A program made the translations under genes and the position numbers. A DNA stretch of 64,000 nucleotides from Acidobacteriota bacterium (GTDB lineage Bacteria; Acidobacteriota; Vicinamibacteria; Vicinamibacterales; UBA8438), in assembly GCA_026708265.1 (NCBI GenBank), contig JAPOVI010000021.1, forward strand, positions 1-64,000. The letters run 5' to 3'. The notes below the pieces were generated by a model that was given only the letters and a program-made list of their open reading frames with translations, had not been told where the DNA came from and searched no databases. This document shows positions 34,445 through 43,563 of the stretch, piece after piece; position 1 is the first letter of the stretch, and each line of letters begins with the position of its first letter.

Positions 34445-35749
34445 TCAATCGATGATGGCGTCGTAGACTAGCGCCCGCACCTGCGCCTGGTCGTCGATGT
34501 CGCCGGCCGGAATCAACTGCGTCAGGTGGACGACGACGAGCTCCTCCTCGGGGTCGACCCAGTAGGCCGAGTGGTAGGCGCCGTACCAGCCGTACTCGCC
34601 GACGGAGGTCGGGAGCCCGCTCGCGGCCGCATCCTGCACCACGAAGAAGCCGAGGCCGAAACCCTGCCCCACGCCGAAGGGAAACGGGAGGCCCCCGAGA
34701 TGGTCCGTCGTCATCAGCTCCACGGTCTCGGGGCTCAGGATGCGCGCATCGTCGAGCTCGCCGCCGTTCGCCATCATCTGCAGGAAACGCGAGTAGTCGG
34801 CGACGGTCGAGACGAAGCCGGCCCCGCCGGAGAAGCTCTTGCGCGGGCCCTCCACGTAGGCGCCCTGGCCGATGGCCGCCCCGAACGCGTCGCGCGCGGT
34901 CTCGTGCCCGGCGTCCGGCGCGCGCTCGATGCCGCCGCCGGTCGCCGAGTAGACGGTGGCGAGGCGGGCCGCCTTGGCGGGCGGGAGGTAGAAGTGCGTG
35001 TCGATCATGCCCAGCGGGGCCAGGATGCGCTCGCGCATGAAGACGTCGAGGGGCTGTCCGCTGACCTTCTCGATGAGGGCGCCCAGGATGTCGGTGTTGT
35101 AGCCGTAGACGAACGCCGTTCCCGGCTGGGCGTCGAACGGCAGGCCGGCCATGCGGCTCATCGTCTCGCCGATCGGCTCGTCGCGGTGGCCGAAGTACCA
35201 GCCGACGATGCCGGCGTCCTCCCACGCTTCGCTCGCCGGGCCGACACCGTAGCTGATGCCCGCGGTGTGCGTCAGGAGGTCGCGAATCGTGATGGGGCGC
35301 TCCGCCGGGACGACGCGGTAACCTCCGTTGCCGTCCGGCTCCGCGACCGTCGTCTCCAGGTACTCCGGGAGGTACTTGCCCACCGGGTCGTCGATCAGCA
35401 GGCTGCCTTCTTCCTGCAGCATCAGGACGCCGACGCTGATCGGCGCCTTGGTCTGCGACGCGATGCGGAAGATGACGTCATCCGTCATCGGAGCCCCGGA
35501 CTCGCGGTCCCGATACCCGACGCCCTCGGAGTAGACCACCTTGCCGCGGCGCGCCACCAGGGTGACGGCTCCTGCCAGCCGGCCGTCGTCGACGTAGCCC
35601 TGGAGCGCCTCGGTGAGCCGTTCGAGGCGTTCGCCGGACATGCCGGCCGATTCCGGAGAGGCCTGCGGCAGCCCCTGCGCGAGGGCTGCCTGAACCGCCG
35701 CCGCCAGCAGGAGGCCGGCGAGAGCGAGTCTGCGGATCCAGAGGTCCAT
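34445..35749 (-). CDS. Secreted serine hydrolase (beta-lactamase class C family)
   Basis: A 434-residue exported protein. A signal peptide (to about 25, VQAALAQG) precedes the class C/esterase domain. The nucleophile motif is SQTK (Ser98, Lys101); FVYGYNTD provides the Tyr-x-Asn equivalent. The typical ASPESAGMSGERLERL N-terminus identifies the beta-lactamase-related esterase/D-aminopeptidase family rather than a true antibiotic-hydrolysing enzyme. Start ATG 35749 with AGGTGAG 4 bases upstream; a GTG at 35758 is less likely. It may be transcribed with the MBL-fold gene. Substrate unknown. Confidence 0.8.
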   Translation of the reverse strand: MDLWIRRLALAGLLLAAAVQAALAQGLPQASPESAGMSGERLERLTEALQGYVDDGRLAGAVTLVARRGKVVYSEGVGYRDRESGAPMTDDVIFRIASQTKAPISVGVLMLQEEGSLLIDDPVGKYLPEYLETTVAEPDGNGGYRVVPAERPITIRDLLTHTAGISYGVGPASEAWEDAGIVGWYFGHRDEPIGETMSRMAGLPFDAQPGTAFVYGYNTDILGALIEKVSGQPLDVFMRERILAPLGMIDTHFYLPPAKAARLATVYSATGGGIERAPDAGHETARDAFGAAIGQGAYVEGPRKSFSGGAGFVSTVADYSRFLQMMANGGELDDARILSPETVELMTTDHLGGLPFPFGVGQGFGLGFFVVQDAAASGLPTSVGEYGWYGAYHSAYWVDPEEELVVVHLTQLIPAGDIDDQAQVRALVYDAIID

Positions 35750-35869
35750 GGGGCTCACCTGTCCGTTCCAAGCGTTGAAAGCCGTGCCGGCCCGACCGGA
35801 CCGGCTGCGTTCGCGGATACCGGCCGATTATAGCCGCGCGGTGCGGCCGGCCGCCCCCGACGCGGGCCT

Positions 35870-35931
35870 GGAGTCCGCGCCGTAGAACGAACGGCGGGCG
35901 AGGAGTCCGCGCCATGGAACGGTGCGGACTG
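35870..35931. repeat. Dispersed hairpin repeat, copies 3 and 4
   Basis: Two copies, 12 bases apart: GGAGTCCGCGCCGTAGAACG (35870-35889) and GGAGTCCGCGCCATGGAACG (35902-35921). The second continues as GTGCGGACT, making a stem AGTCCGCGCC/GGTGCGGACT around ATGGAAC. They occupy the centre of the 424-base divergent gap 35750-36173, between the serine hydrolase and a PDLQGIW gene. The rest of this gap is GC-rich without recognised signals. Confidence 0.6.
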
Positions 35932-36173
35932 GGGCCGACCCGGAGCCTGCGACGGGTTGGCGGCGCTCGGGCCGGCGGGGGCCGCCGGCAGGGAGGCGGG
36001 ACGGGTGCAGTGGGATGTTTCGGGGAACGCCCGATGGTGTTAGTCTGAGGCGCGGAAGCATGGGCGCCCGCCCGGCCGCGGGCCCGCGGCGCCCGGTGTG
36101 GGCAGCACCGCTGCCCGTCGGCCGCCCGCCGAGCCGCACCGGCCGCGGGCGCAAGCAGGATGGAGAGGTCAGG

Positions 36174-37214
36174 ATGCAGCAACGATCCCTCGTCGCCGTG
36201 TCGGCGCTCGCGGCTGCGGTGGCGCTGGCCCCGGGTCTGGCGTACGCGCAGTCGCAGTCTGCGGACGTAGCGCCCGCGCCCGGCTTCGACACCGCGCTGA
36301 CCGAGGCGGATGCCTCGGCCGCGGACTGGACGCTCGGTCGCACCGCGTGGGGCGACCCCGATCTGCAGGGCATCTGGAACAACGTGACGGCGACGCGGCT
36401 CGAGCGGCCCGCGGACTTCGCCGACCGCGCGGAGCTGACGGCCGAGGAGTCGGCCCAGTTCTCGGCCGAGCTCGCCGAGCAGCGCGCGGAGCGCGAGGCC
36501 CAGCCGCACACCGGGTACGCGGCGAGCATCTGGTTCGAGTCGAGCGACCTGCTGGCCGGCAACCGCACCTCCCTGCTCGTCGATCCGCCGGACGGCCGGT
36601 TGCCGCCGCTGACGTCGGTGGCGGCGCGGATGGCGGAGGTGGTGGCGGAGGCGCGCCGCGCCAGCCCCGCCGACACCTGGTGGGACCGCGGGCCCTACGA
36701 GAGGTGCGTGTCGCGCGGGCTGCCCGGGGCGATGATGCCCGGCTTCTACAACCACAACTACCAGATCCTGCAGACGCCGAACCACGTCGTCATCCTCGTC
36801 GAGATGATCCACGACGCGCGGATCATCCCGATGGACGGGCGCGCTCACGTGGACGAGGGCATCCGGCAGTGGCTGGGCGACTCGCGCGGCCGCTGGGAGG
36901 GCGACACGCTCGTCGTCGAGACCACCAACCTGCCGCACCTCGACCAGCGCGGCGTGGCGGTCTTCGGGACCAGCGAGCAGGGCCGCGTGATCGAGCGCTT
37001 CACGCGGATCGACGAGAACACGATGGACTATCGGGTCACCGTCGACGACCCGGCGACCTTCACCGCCGAGTGGACGGCATCGATCCCGATGCGGCGCATC
37101 GAGGGTCCCATCTACGAGTACGCCTGCCACGAGGGGAACTACGGCCTGACGAACATCCTCGCGGGGCATCGCAGGGAAGAAGCCGAGGCCGCCGCTCTGG
37201 CCGCCTCGAAGTAG
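36174..37214 (+). CDS. Secreted PDLQGIW-type protein
   Basis: A 346-residue exported protein and the third relative of 10916-12891. A signal peptide (PGLAYAQSQ, to about 24) is followed by RTAWGDPDLQGIWNNVTATR, a long acidic helix (EESAQFSAELAEQRAEREAQ), the ERCVSRGLP loop, YQILQTPNHVVILVEMIHDAR, GDSRGRWEGDTLVVETTN, YRVTVDDPATFTAEWT and the terminal YEYACHEGNY. The conserved Cys, His and Glu of YACHEGN could bind a metal, which is inference. A GAGAGGT ribosome-binding site precedes ATG 36174. Function unknown. Confidence 0.75.
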   Translation: MQQRSLVAVSALAAAVALAPGLAYAQSQSADVAPAPGFDTALTEADASAADWTLGRTAWGDPDLQGIWNNVTATRLERPADFADRAELTAEESAQFSAELAEQRAEREAQPHTGYAASIWFESSDLLAGNRTSLLVDPPDGRLPPLTSVAARMAEVVAEARRASPADTWWDRGPYERCVSRGLPGAMMPGFYNHNYQILQTPNHVVILVEMIHDARIIPMDGRAHVDEGIRQWLGDSRGRWEGDTLVVETTNLPHLDQRGVAVFGTSEQGRVIERFTRIDENTMDYRVTVDDPATFTAEWTASIPMRRIEGPIYEYACHEGNYGLTNILAGHRREEAEAAALAASK

Positions 37215-37268
37215 CTTCGCGGGGTGGGCGGCCCGAGCGGGCCGTCCGCCCGTCGGGCTGGCGCCACG

Positions 37269-39302
37269 CTAGCGGGCGGCGGGAGCGAGGGCGGAAGATC
37301 CGCTCGGCAGGATCTCGATGGCGCCCGTGTACGTCGACAGCGGGTACTGCGGGGTGGAGTCCGGCCAGAACGCGAACGCCTCCATCGTGTAGCCGCCCGG
37401 CTCGTCCGCGGGGAAGTCCACGTCGATCGAGAACCGGTCGACGTTCAGTTCGTCGCACGCGTAGACGCGCTCCCCGCTCGGGGCGCCGTAGCGGCGGAAG
37501 CGGAGGCAGACGGCGTAGTAGTCCTCGTCGGTGAGGTTCAGCACGCCGGACACCTCCACGCTGGTCCCCGCCGCGACGCAGCCCCCGAACGCCTCGTCCA
37601 GCTCGATGCCCACCAGTGCGTCGACCCCCACCTTCGCGCAGCGGACCGACTCCGCCGCCGCGGCGGCCGCGGTCCCCGGCGGCCTGCGCCGGATGTCGGT
37701 CGTCATGGCGGCGCCGCCGCCGGTGGCCTCCCGGAAGCTCGGGAAGCGGTCCCAACTCGTGACGCCCGAAGACTCGCCGAGCCGGCGGGCGAGGTAGTTC
37801 ACCACGTCCATCTCGGATTGCGGAGCCAGCCCGTCCCGCGACACGTAGACGACGGCGCGCCGAATCGTACCGACGGCGGGGCCGCTCCGGACGCCATCCG
37901 CCGCCAGCAGGTCGTTCACCGTGACCTGCACGGTCCCGCCGGAGACCTCGGTGCCCGACTCCGGCGCGCTGCTCGTGTGGTTCTCGAACTGCCCCTGGTC
38001 GACGAACACGTGCAGCGCAGGCAGATCCGCGGCGGCCAGGAGCCCCATCCGGTAGAGCGTCAGCGGGTGGTACTTGACCAGCGGGACCGTGCGCTCGATG
38101 CGGTACGTGTCGGATTGCCCGGCCTCGCCGGGCTCGAGCGCGACGCGCACCTTGCCCTGGAGCACCGCGCCGTAGGCGACCGCATCGGGCGTCAGCAGCG
38201 GGGTATGCACGTCCGGCGCGTGCCCCAGGCGGTCGATGACGGACGAGGCGCCCGGAATCACGGCCGACGCCGCGGGCCCCACCTGGCTCCAGGCGCGGGT
38301 GTACTCGCCGTACTGATGGCCCTGCTCGTGGAGGACCGTCTCCCAGGTGGCCCAGCGCGCCGGCGGATAGCCCTCGACCGCCTGCAGCACCCCCGCGCTG
38401 CCGTAGGTGGACGATTCGTCGTACAGGCTCAGGCCGATGCCGCCGATGTCGTTGCGCACCAGTTGGTGGAAGCCGGAGTAGCCCGCGAGCAGCGTCGCCT
38501 GGCTCACGACCGCGATGACCTCGTACTCGTCGGCGAAGTGCTGGTAGAAGAGCTTCGTGATCTCGGGGAGGTTGAGCGCCGTGTCGCCGCCGGGAATGCG
38601 CGAGTCGCCGAAGTCGGCGTCCCGGATGTTCACGACGTGGCTGGCGTACTGCACGTTGTCGTCGATGCGGACCACCGGCGAGCTGGGGACGTTCGACGGC
38701 GCGAGGGTCAGGTACACGTTCACGTGGTCGCTGCTTCCCGGCACGACGAGCCGCCCCCAGTAGAGCGACGGCACGTCGACGCCCCAGGAGTAGCGCCGCA
38801 GCGTCTCGCGGAGCACGCTGGCGTCCCATGTCGGGCTGAACACGCTGACCACGTGCCCGGCCACCGCGTCGGTGCGCGTGCGCGTCCACGTCTCGGCCGT
38901 ATGGTCGTCGTCGGCTTCCGCGTCTACGCGCTCGAACGTCACCGTGGAGTGGTCGCCCAGCACCAGGAGGTTGGTGAAGCCGAACGAGCCCTGATGGGTC
39001 GGATGCAGGAAGCGGGGCGACTGATCGGCCCGGAGCGGCCAGCCGTCGGGGAGCGCCTCCATGTCGCCCGCCACGTTGGCGCGCGCGGGATCGCCCGCGA
39101 ACGGCGTCGCGGCCCAGGGCATGGGGATGGGCGGGGTGGCGCACCATCGCTCGGGCGCCGAGGTCACGACATCCTCCGGCTCGAGCGCCAGGGGGCCGAG
39201 GCGGTCGGCGAGGGACTGGGCTCCCGCGGCCGGAGCCAGCAGCAGGCACGCGCCGAGCGCGGCCCCGAGTGCGCGCCGTTGCCGCTCCCCTGGTGTGGTC
39301 AC
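37269..39302 (-). CDS. Secreted zincin-like metalloprotease (HExxH)
   Basis: A 677-residue exported protein. A signal peptide (LGACLLLAPAAGAQS) ends near residue 30. The zinc motif HEQGHQYGEY (about 326) is in the centre, after repeated beta strands (residues 100-250); the C-terminal ~150 residues form beta-rich, Cys-containing domains (CAKVGVDALVGIELDEAF, CVAAGTSVEVSGVLN). The layout resembles M60-like/enhancin or NPCBM-type peptidases, but I cannot place it in a named family. Start GTG 39302 is set by GAGGAG 5 bases upstream; a start at 39341 would add 13 residues before the signal. It follows a solute-binding protein gene by 31 bases, likely one transcript. Confidence 0.7.
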   Translation of the reverse strand: MTTPGERQRRALGAALGACLLLAPAAGAQSLADRLGPLALEPEDVVTSAPERWCATPPIPMPWAATPFAGDPARANVAGDMEALPDGWPLRADQSPRFLHPTHQGSFGFTNLLVLGDHSTVTFERVDAEADDDHTAETWTRTRTDAVAGHVVSVFSPTWDASVLRETLRRYSWGVDVPSLYWGRLVVPGSSDHVNVYLTLAPSNVPSSPVVRIDDNVQYASHVVNIRDADFGDSRIPGGDTALNLPEITKLFYQHFADEYEVIAVVSQATLLAGYSGFHQLVRNDIGGIGLSLYDESSTYGSAGVLQAVEGYPPARWATWETVLHEQGHQYGEYTRAWSQVGPAASAVIPGASSVIDRLGHAPDVHTPLLTPDAVAYGAVLQGKVRVALEPGEAGQSDTYRIERTVPLVKYHPLTLYRMGLLAAADLPALHVFVDQGQFENHTSSAPESGTEVSGGTVQVTVNDLLAADGVRSGPAVGTIRRAVVYVSRDGLAPQSEMDVVNYLARRLGESSGVTSWDRFPSFREATGGGAAMTTDIRRRPPGTAAAAAAESVRCAKVGVDALVGIELDEAFGGCVAAGTSVEVSGVLNLTDEDYYAVCLRFRRYGAPSGERVYACDELNVDRFSIDVDFPADEPGGYTMEAFAFWPDSTPQYPLSTYTGAIEILPSGSSALAPAAR

Positions 39303-39333
39303 CTGCGCTCCTCGGCCCTTCGTACGCAGGGAA

Positions 39334-40515
39334 TCATGCACACGCCACCCTTGGCGCCGCAGCCTCGAACCGCCGCACGACTTCCAGGCCGTGGCGCGTC
39401 GCGCGCGACACGTACATAGGCATGGTAGCGTACCCGCCGGACCCCAGGGCCAGATCGCCCGTCGCGACCTCCAGGCGGAGGCCGTCGAGCGCCGCCCGCA
39501 CCGGGCCCGCCGCGGTCGTGCCGGCCTCCTCCATGGCGCGGGCCAGCGCGCGGATGGCGGTGTGGTGCGAGAACGCGACGTGCGTGACCAGGTCGTCGCC
39601 CGCGTGACGGCGGGCGCGCGCGACGAACTCGCGGACGCCGGCGCGGTCCTCGCTCGCGACGAAAGGCACCGACGTCCAGGCCTCGACCCCGTCCGGGAGT
39701 TGCGAGGCCTGCCATTCGCTGAACTCGAGGAAGTGGTATGCGAACTCGGAGGCGAGCCCGAGCGCGTGGGCCTGTGTCACGACGTTCACGGCATAGGGCC
39801 GCGGGATGGAGATCCAGAAGTTCTCCGCCTCGAGATCCCGCGCCCAGCGCACGAGGCTGGTGTACTCGCCGGGATGGTTGCCGCGGATGGGCGTCGTGAC
39901 CAGCGCCGCGCCGGTCGCGCCGCCCTGCACGCGCCGGTAGAACTGGTTGGAGACGGTCCGTTGGGAGGGGCTCCAGTCGGAGACCTGGAACGTCCGCCGC
40001 CGGGCGCCGGGGCCGCGGTGCTCGACCAGGGTCGCAATCGCCTGCAGCGTGGTCGACCCGAAGTGGGCCACCCGCCCGCAGTAGGTCCCCGGCGTCTGGG
40101 CGGCATGCACGACCGGCACGTCGAGCCCCTCGCGCTCGAGGGCCCGATCGAGGTAGGGCGGCATCGCCATCACGACGCCGCCCACGACCGCCTCGACCCC
40201 TTCGTCGCGAATGAGGCGCAGCGCTTCCCGCGCGCCCGGCGCGGGGCTGCCCTCGTCGTCGGCGACGAGCAGCTCGACCGGCCGCCCGAGGATGCCCCCG
40301 GCCGCGTTGAGCTCGGCGACCGCCAGCTCGAGCCCCAGCCGCATCTGGCGGTCGTAGGGCTGGATCAGCTCGTCCTGCCCCTGCGCGTCCCGCTGCGAGA
40401 TGAGCGCTCCGATGCGCACCGGGCGCGACTGCAGGATCGCGGGGAACGCCGGCGCGGCACCGGCCCCCAGCACGGTGCCGATCGCGGCCAGGGCTTCTCG
40501 ACGGCTGATGGTCAT
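39334..40515 (-). CDS. ABC-type substrate-binding protein (Leu/amide-urea type)
   Basis: A 393-residue periplasmic binding protein. A Tat-like signal (ISRREALAAIGTVLG) is followed by PVRIGALISQRDAQGQDELIQ, ELNAAGGILGRPVELLVADDEG and VEAVVGGVVMAMPPYLDRAL, the type I fold of branched-chain amino acid/urea-amide receptors. Start ATG 40515 has GGGAG 6 bases upstream; the upstream ATG 40521 lies directly against that site. No permease or ATPase of an ABC transporter is in the window, so either it works with one elsewhere or it is a sensor component. It is followed by the secreted protease gene. Confidence 0.8.
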   Translation of the reverse strand: MTISRREALAAIGTVLGAGAAPAFPAILQSRPVRIGALISQRDAQGQDELIQPYDRQMRLGLELAVAELNAAGGILGRPVELLVADDEGSPAPGAREALRLIRDEGVEAVVGGVVMAMPPYLDRALEREGLDVPVVHAAQTPGTYCGRVAHFGSTTLQAIATLVEHRGPGARRRTFQVSDWSPSQRTVSNQFYRRVQGGATGAALVTTPIRGNHPGEYTSLVRWARDLEAENFWISIPRPYAVNVVTQAHALGLASEFAYHFLEFSEWQASQLPDGVEAWTSVPFVASEDRAGVREFVARARRHAGDDLVTHVAFSHHTAIRALARAMEEAGTTAAGPVRAALDGLRLEVATGDLALGSGGYATMPMYVSRATRHGLEVVRRFEAAAPRVACA

Positions 40516-40615
40516 CGTCATCTCCCAGGCTGTCTTCCCATGGCCTCCGCCTATAGTCTCGGCCCTTCCGCGCCCACCATGCACCCGTGCGGGGCGCGCC
40601 GTCGCGGGGTCGCCG

Positions 40616-41833
40616 TCAGAGCTGGCGCAGCGCGCCGCTCGCCGCCGCGGCGCCCGCCACGACGACGACCAGCGTCCCCGAGCCGACGAACATCGCGGTT
40701 ACGTGGGCCTCGGCCACGAAGCCGGCCACGGCGTAGGAGAGCGGGGTCAGTCCCACCGCGGCGAACATCACGACGCTCATCACGCGGCCCAGCAGCGACG
40801 GCTCCGTGCGCGACTGCAGCCAGGTGACCAGCATGACGTTCACCACCGCGCCGCCCGCCCCCATGACGCCGGCCAGCACCGCCGCCTGCGCCACGCTCTC
40901 CGCAAAGCCGAGACCCGCGATGACGAGGCCCGTGACGCTCCACACGACCACGAGCGCCAGGCGCCGGTTCAGCCGCGCGCCGATCGCGCCTCCGCCGAGC
41001 GATCCGGCGACCGCGCCGGCGCCGGCGGCGGAGATCATCGCCCCGAACGAGGTGGGCCCCGCGAACCGCTCGTCGGCGAGCGTCGTCAGGCCGACGACCA
41101 GCGGACCCTGCGAGGCGAAGCCGATGAGCGCCGCGGCCACGATCAGCGCGCGCAGGCCGCGGTCCCGCCAGACGTACGCGAGGCCCTCGCGAATCGCGGC
41201 CCCGACCCGGGTCCGCTCCGCTCCCGGCTCCGCCCCGGCCGCGCCGGCGCTCGGAACGAGCCGGATGAGCCAGAGCATCAGCGCGGAGAACGCGAACGTC
41301 GTCACGTCGAAGCCGAGCGCGGCGGCGGTTCCCAGGCTCGCGACCACCACGCCGCCCGCGGCGGGACCGATCAGCGTCGTCGCGTTCGCCGAGGTCTGCA
41401 GCAATCCGTTCGCCGGCGCCAGCTTCTCCGTGTCGCCGACCACCCGCGGCACGATGGCCGTGAACGCGGGGAAGAAGAACGCGTCCGCGGTTCCGAACGC
41501 AAGGGCGACGGCGTAGAGGTGCCAGACGGCCACCGCCTCCGTCACGACGAGCGTCGCGAGCAGCGCCACCAGCAGTCCGCGGCAGACGTTCGAGGCGAGC
41601 ATCACGCCGCGGGGCGTGTAACGGTCCGTCACCGCGCCGCCGACCAGCATCAGGATCGCCCGGGGGAAGGCCGCCGTCATCAGCACCGTCCCCACCGCGA
41701 GGTCCGACCCGGTCAGCTCGAGGATGAGGAAGGGGAGCGCGACGAAGTAGAAGTGGTCGCCGGCCAGCGAAATCGTCTCGCCGAGCCAGAGCAGGCGGAA
41801 GTTCCGTTCGCGGAGCGGAGCGAAGAGGCTCAC
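40616..41833 (-). CDS. MFS exporter (EntS/MFS_3 type)
   Basis: A 405-residue membrane protein with 12 predicted helices, of the MFS_3/enterobactin-exporter type: LRERNFRLLWLGETISLAG at the N-terminus, then GGAVTDRYTPRGVMLASN in the loop 2-3 signature position. The start GTG 41833 (SLFAPLRERNF) places the protein at the normal distance from helix 1; an ATG at 41887 would lie inside the base of the long hairpin 41882-41963 and add 18 residues that do not look like MFS. Its cargo (drug, siderophore or other) cannot be assigned. No neighbour shares its function. Confidence 0.8.
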   Translation of the reverse strand: MSLFAPLRERNFRLLWLGETISLAGDHFYFVALPFLILELTGSDLAVGTVLMTAAFPRAILMLVGGAVTDRYTPRGVMLASNVCRGLLVALLATLVVTEAVAVWHLYAVALAFGTADAFFFPAFTAIVPRVVGDTEKLAPANGLLQTSANATTLIGPAAGGVVVASLGTAAALGFDVTTFAFSALMLWLIRLVPSAGAAGAEPGAERTRVGAAIREGLAYVWRDRGLRALIVAAALIGFASQGPLVVGLTTLADERFAGPTSFGAMISAAGAGAVAGSLGGGAIGARLNRRLALVVVWSVTGLVIAGLGFAESVAQAAVLAGVMGAGGAVVNVMLVTWLQSRTEPSLLGRVMSVVMFAAVGLTPLSYAVAGFVAEAHVTAMFVGSGTLVVVVAGAAAASGALRQL

Positions 41834-41881
41834 GGTGATCAGGGCAGGGGAGAGGCCGCAGGGTGTGCCTCCAACATCATA

Positions 41882-41963
41882 GCGCATGCGTGACGCGGCC
41901 CGGGCTGCCGCCGCCGGTGGAGGCACCGGCGGCGGCGCGGCAGGGCTCGCGTCACGCATGCGC
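41882..41963. repeat. 82-nt long hairpin/near-perfect inverted repeat
   Basis: GCGCATGCGTGACGCG (41882-41897) is perfectly complementary to CGCGTCACGCATGCGC (41948-41963), and the inner arms (CTGCCGCCGCCGGTG and CACCGGCGGCGGCGCGGCAG) also pair with small bulges, leaving a loop near 41922. The region lies between two minus-strand genes (DUF1552 stop 42084; MFS start 41833). It could be a strong terminator, a mobile REP-like element or a cruciform. No target-site repeats were seen. Confidence 0.75.
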
Positions 41964-42083
41964 AGGACCCGGTCGGGATCGCTGCGGGTAGCGTGCCTCG
42001 CGGAGAGACGAAGCACGCGACGAGCGCAATCGCGACCAGGAGCGCCGAGCGGGCCGGGAACGTGAGCCGGTCGGTGGCGCTGG

Positions 42084-43433
42084 TCAGGCCAGCGTTCCGA
42101 TGCGCCCCGTGCTGTCGCCGAAGCTGTCGACGTGGACGCCGAGCCGATCGAGCAGCGACACGTAGAGGTTCGCGATCGGCGTTCCCTGCGCGTGGCGGAC
42201 ATAGCGCCCGCCCCGGATGCCGGACTTCTGGCCGCCGACGACCGCCACGGGCAGATCGTCGTGGAAGTGCGTGTTGCTGTCGCTGATGCCGGTGCCGTAC
42301 AGGAAGACGGTGTGGTCGAGCATCGTTCCGTCGCCCTCCGGCATCGCCTCCATGCGCTTGACGAGGTGCGCGAACTGCTGGAAGTGGTACTCGTTGACCT
42401 TGTGCAGGCGCTCGAGCTTGCCGGCCTCGTCCTGGTGATGGGACAGGGGGTGGTGCGAGTCCGAGACCCCGATCTCGGGATAGGCCCGGCCGCTCACCTC
42501 CTTCGCCAGCATGAAGGTGCTGACGCGGGTCAGGTCCGTCTGGTAGGCGAGCGCCAGCAGGTCCATCTGCAGCTTGGCGTGGGTGGCGTAGTCGTCCGGG
42601 ATGCCCACCGGCTCGTCCACCAGCGGCAGCTCGCGCGTGCTCTGCCGCTCGGCGGTCGTGATGCGGCGCTCGACGTCCCGTACCGAGTCGAGGTACTCGG
42701 ACATCTTGGTCCGGTCACCCGACCCGAGCATTCGCTCGAGGCGATTGAGCTCGGAGGCGACGGCGTCGATGATGGTCCGGTCGCGCTCCAGCCGGGCCAG
42801 CCGCGCGGCCGGGTCCGTGCTGCCGCTCGTGCCGAAGAGGCGCTCGAAGACGGCGCGCGGATCGCGCTCGACGGGCAGCGGCGTGGTCGGCGTGCGCCAG
42901 GCGACGGTGTTCGTGTAGGCGCAGCTCGAGCCCCCGTCGCACGTCCCCACCATCGCGTTCGACTCGATGCCGAGCTCGAGCGACGTGAGCTGCGTCTCCC
43001 TGCCCAGCTCCCGCGCCGCCACCTGGTCCATCGACGTCGCCGCGTACACGTCGGCGCCCGTGGTCAGCCGGAACGTCGACGCGGTCAGGAACGTCCCCGC
43101 CGACCGCGCGTGGTCGCCGCCCCCCTCCATGAGGTCGGCGGGCTTGTCGGCCAAGCCGCCCAGCAGCAGCACGCGGTCCTCGAGCCCCGCCAGGGACTGC
43201 AGCGTGGGCGGCATCGCCTCGAGCGCTCCCTCCGCCCGCGGCCACCAGTAGCCCATCGACATGCCGTTGGGCACGTAGAACACGCCCATCCGCCTCAGTC
43301 GGTCCGGCGCCGCGGCCGTGCGGCTGAGGGCCGTCAGGGCCGGCACCATGCAGTCCAGCAGGGGCAGGGCGAGGGTGGCTCCGGCGCCGCGCAACACGGC
43401 CCGCCGCGACAGGTGCTTCTTGGTGACGAACAT
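42084..43433 (-). CDS. DUF1552 protein, Tat-exported
   Basis: A 449-residue DUF1552 protein. The twin-arginine signal HLSRRAVLRGAGATLALPLL is at the N-terminus. Family landmarks follow: VFYVPNGMSMGYWWP, VLLLGGLADKPAD, GDHARSAGTFLT, DQVAARELG, SLELGIES, RDVERRI, HHPLSHHQDE and GTGISDSNTHFHDDLPV. The fold is related to alkaline-phosphatase/sulfatase-like DUF1501 proteins. It belongs with a DUF1592 cytochrome gene encoded 130 bases upstream on the same strand; these pairs are common in Planctomycetota and Acidobacteriota and are presumed to act in periplasmic polymer or sulfated-compound use, without proof. Confidence 0.85.
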   Translation of the reverse strand: MFVTKKHLSRRAVLRGAGATLALPLLDCMVPALTALSRTAAAPDRLRRMGVFYVPNGMSMGYWWPRAEGALEAMPPTLQSLAGLEDRVLLLGGLADKPADLMEGGGDHARSAGTFLTASTFRLTTGADVYAATSMDQVAARELGRETQLTSLELGIESNAMVGTCDGGSSCAYTNTVAWRTPTTPLPVERDPRAVFERLFGTSGSTDPAARLARLERDRTIIDAVASELNRLERMLGSGDRTKMSEYLDSVRDVERRITTAERQSTRELPLVDEPVGIPDDYATHAKLQMDLLALAYQTDLTRVSTFMLAKEVSGRAYPEIGVSDSHHPLSHHQDEAGKLERLHKVNEYHFQQFAHLVKRMEAMPEGDGTMLDHTVFLYGTGISDSNTHFHDDLPVAVVGGQKSGIRGGRYVRHAQGTPIANLYVSLLDRLGVHVDSFGDSTGRIGTLA

Positions 43434-43563
43434 CGGTTTCCCCCGTGTCGTGGCGGCGCGCCGCCGCCCTCGTAACGCATTCTACCGACTGCCGCAGGCC
43501 GCCTGCGGTCCGCCGCGACCTTTCGCGGCGACCCGCCGCCTGTCGGCTCCGCGCCGCTGGTCC

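Noticed and set aside
41882..41963. Integron attC site
   Set aside because: The inverted repeat lacks the R'/R'' core (GTTRRRY) and the extrahelical-base layout; perfect long arms do not fit.
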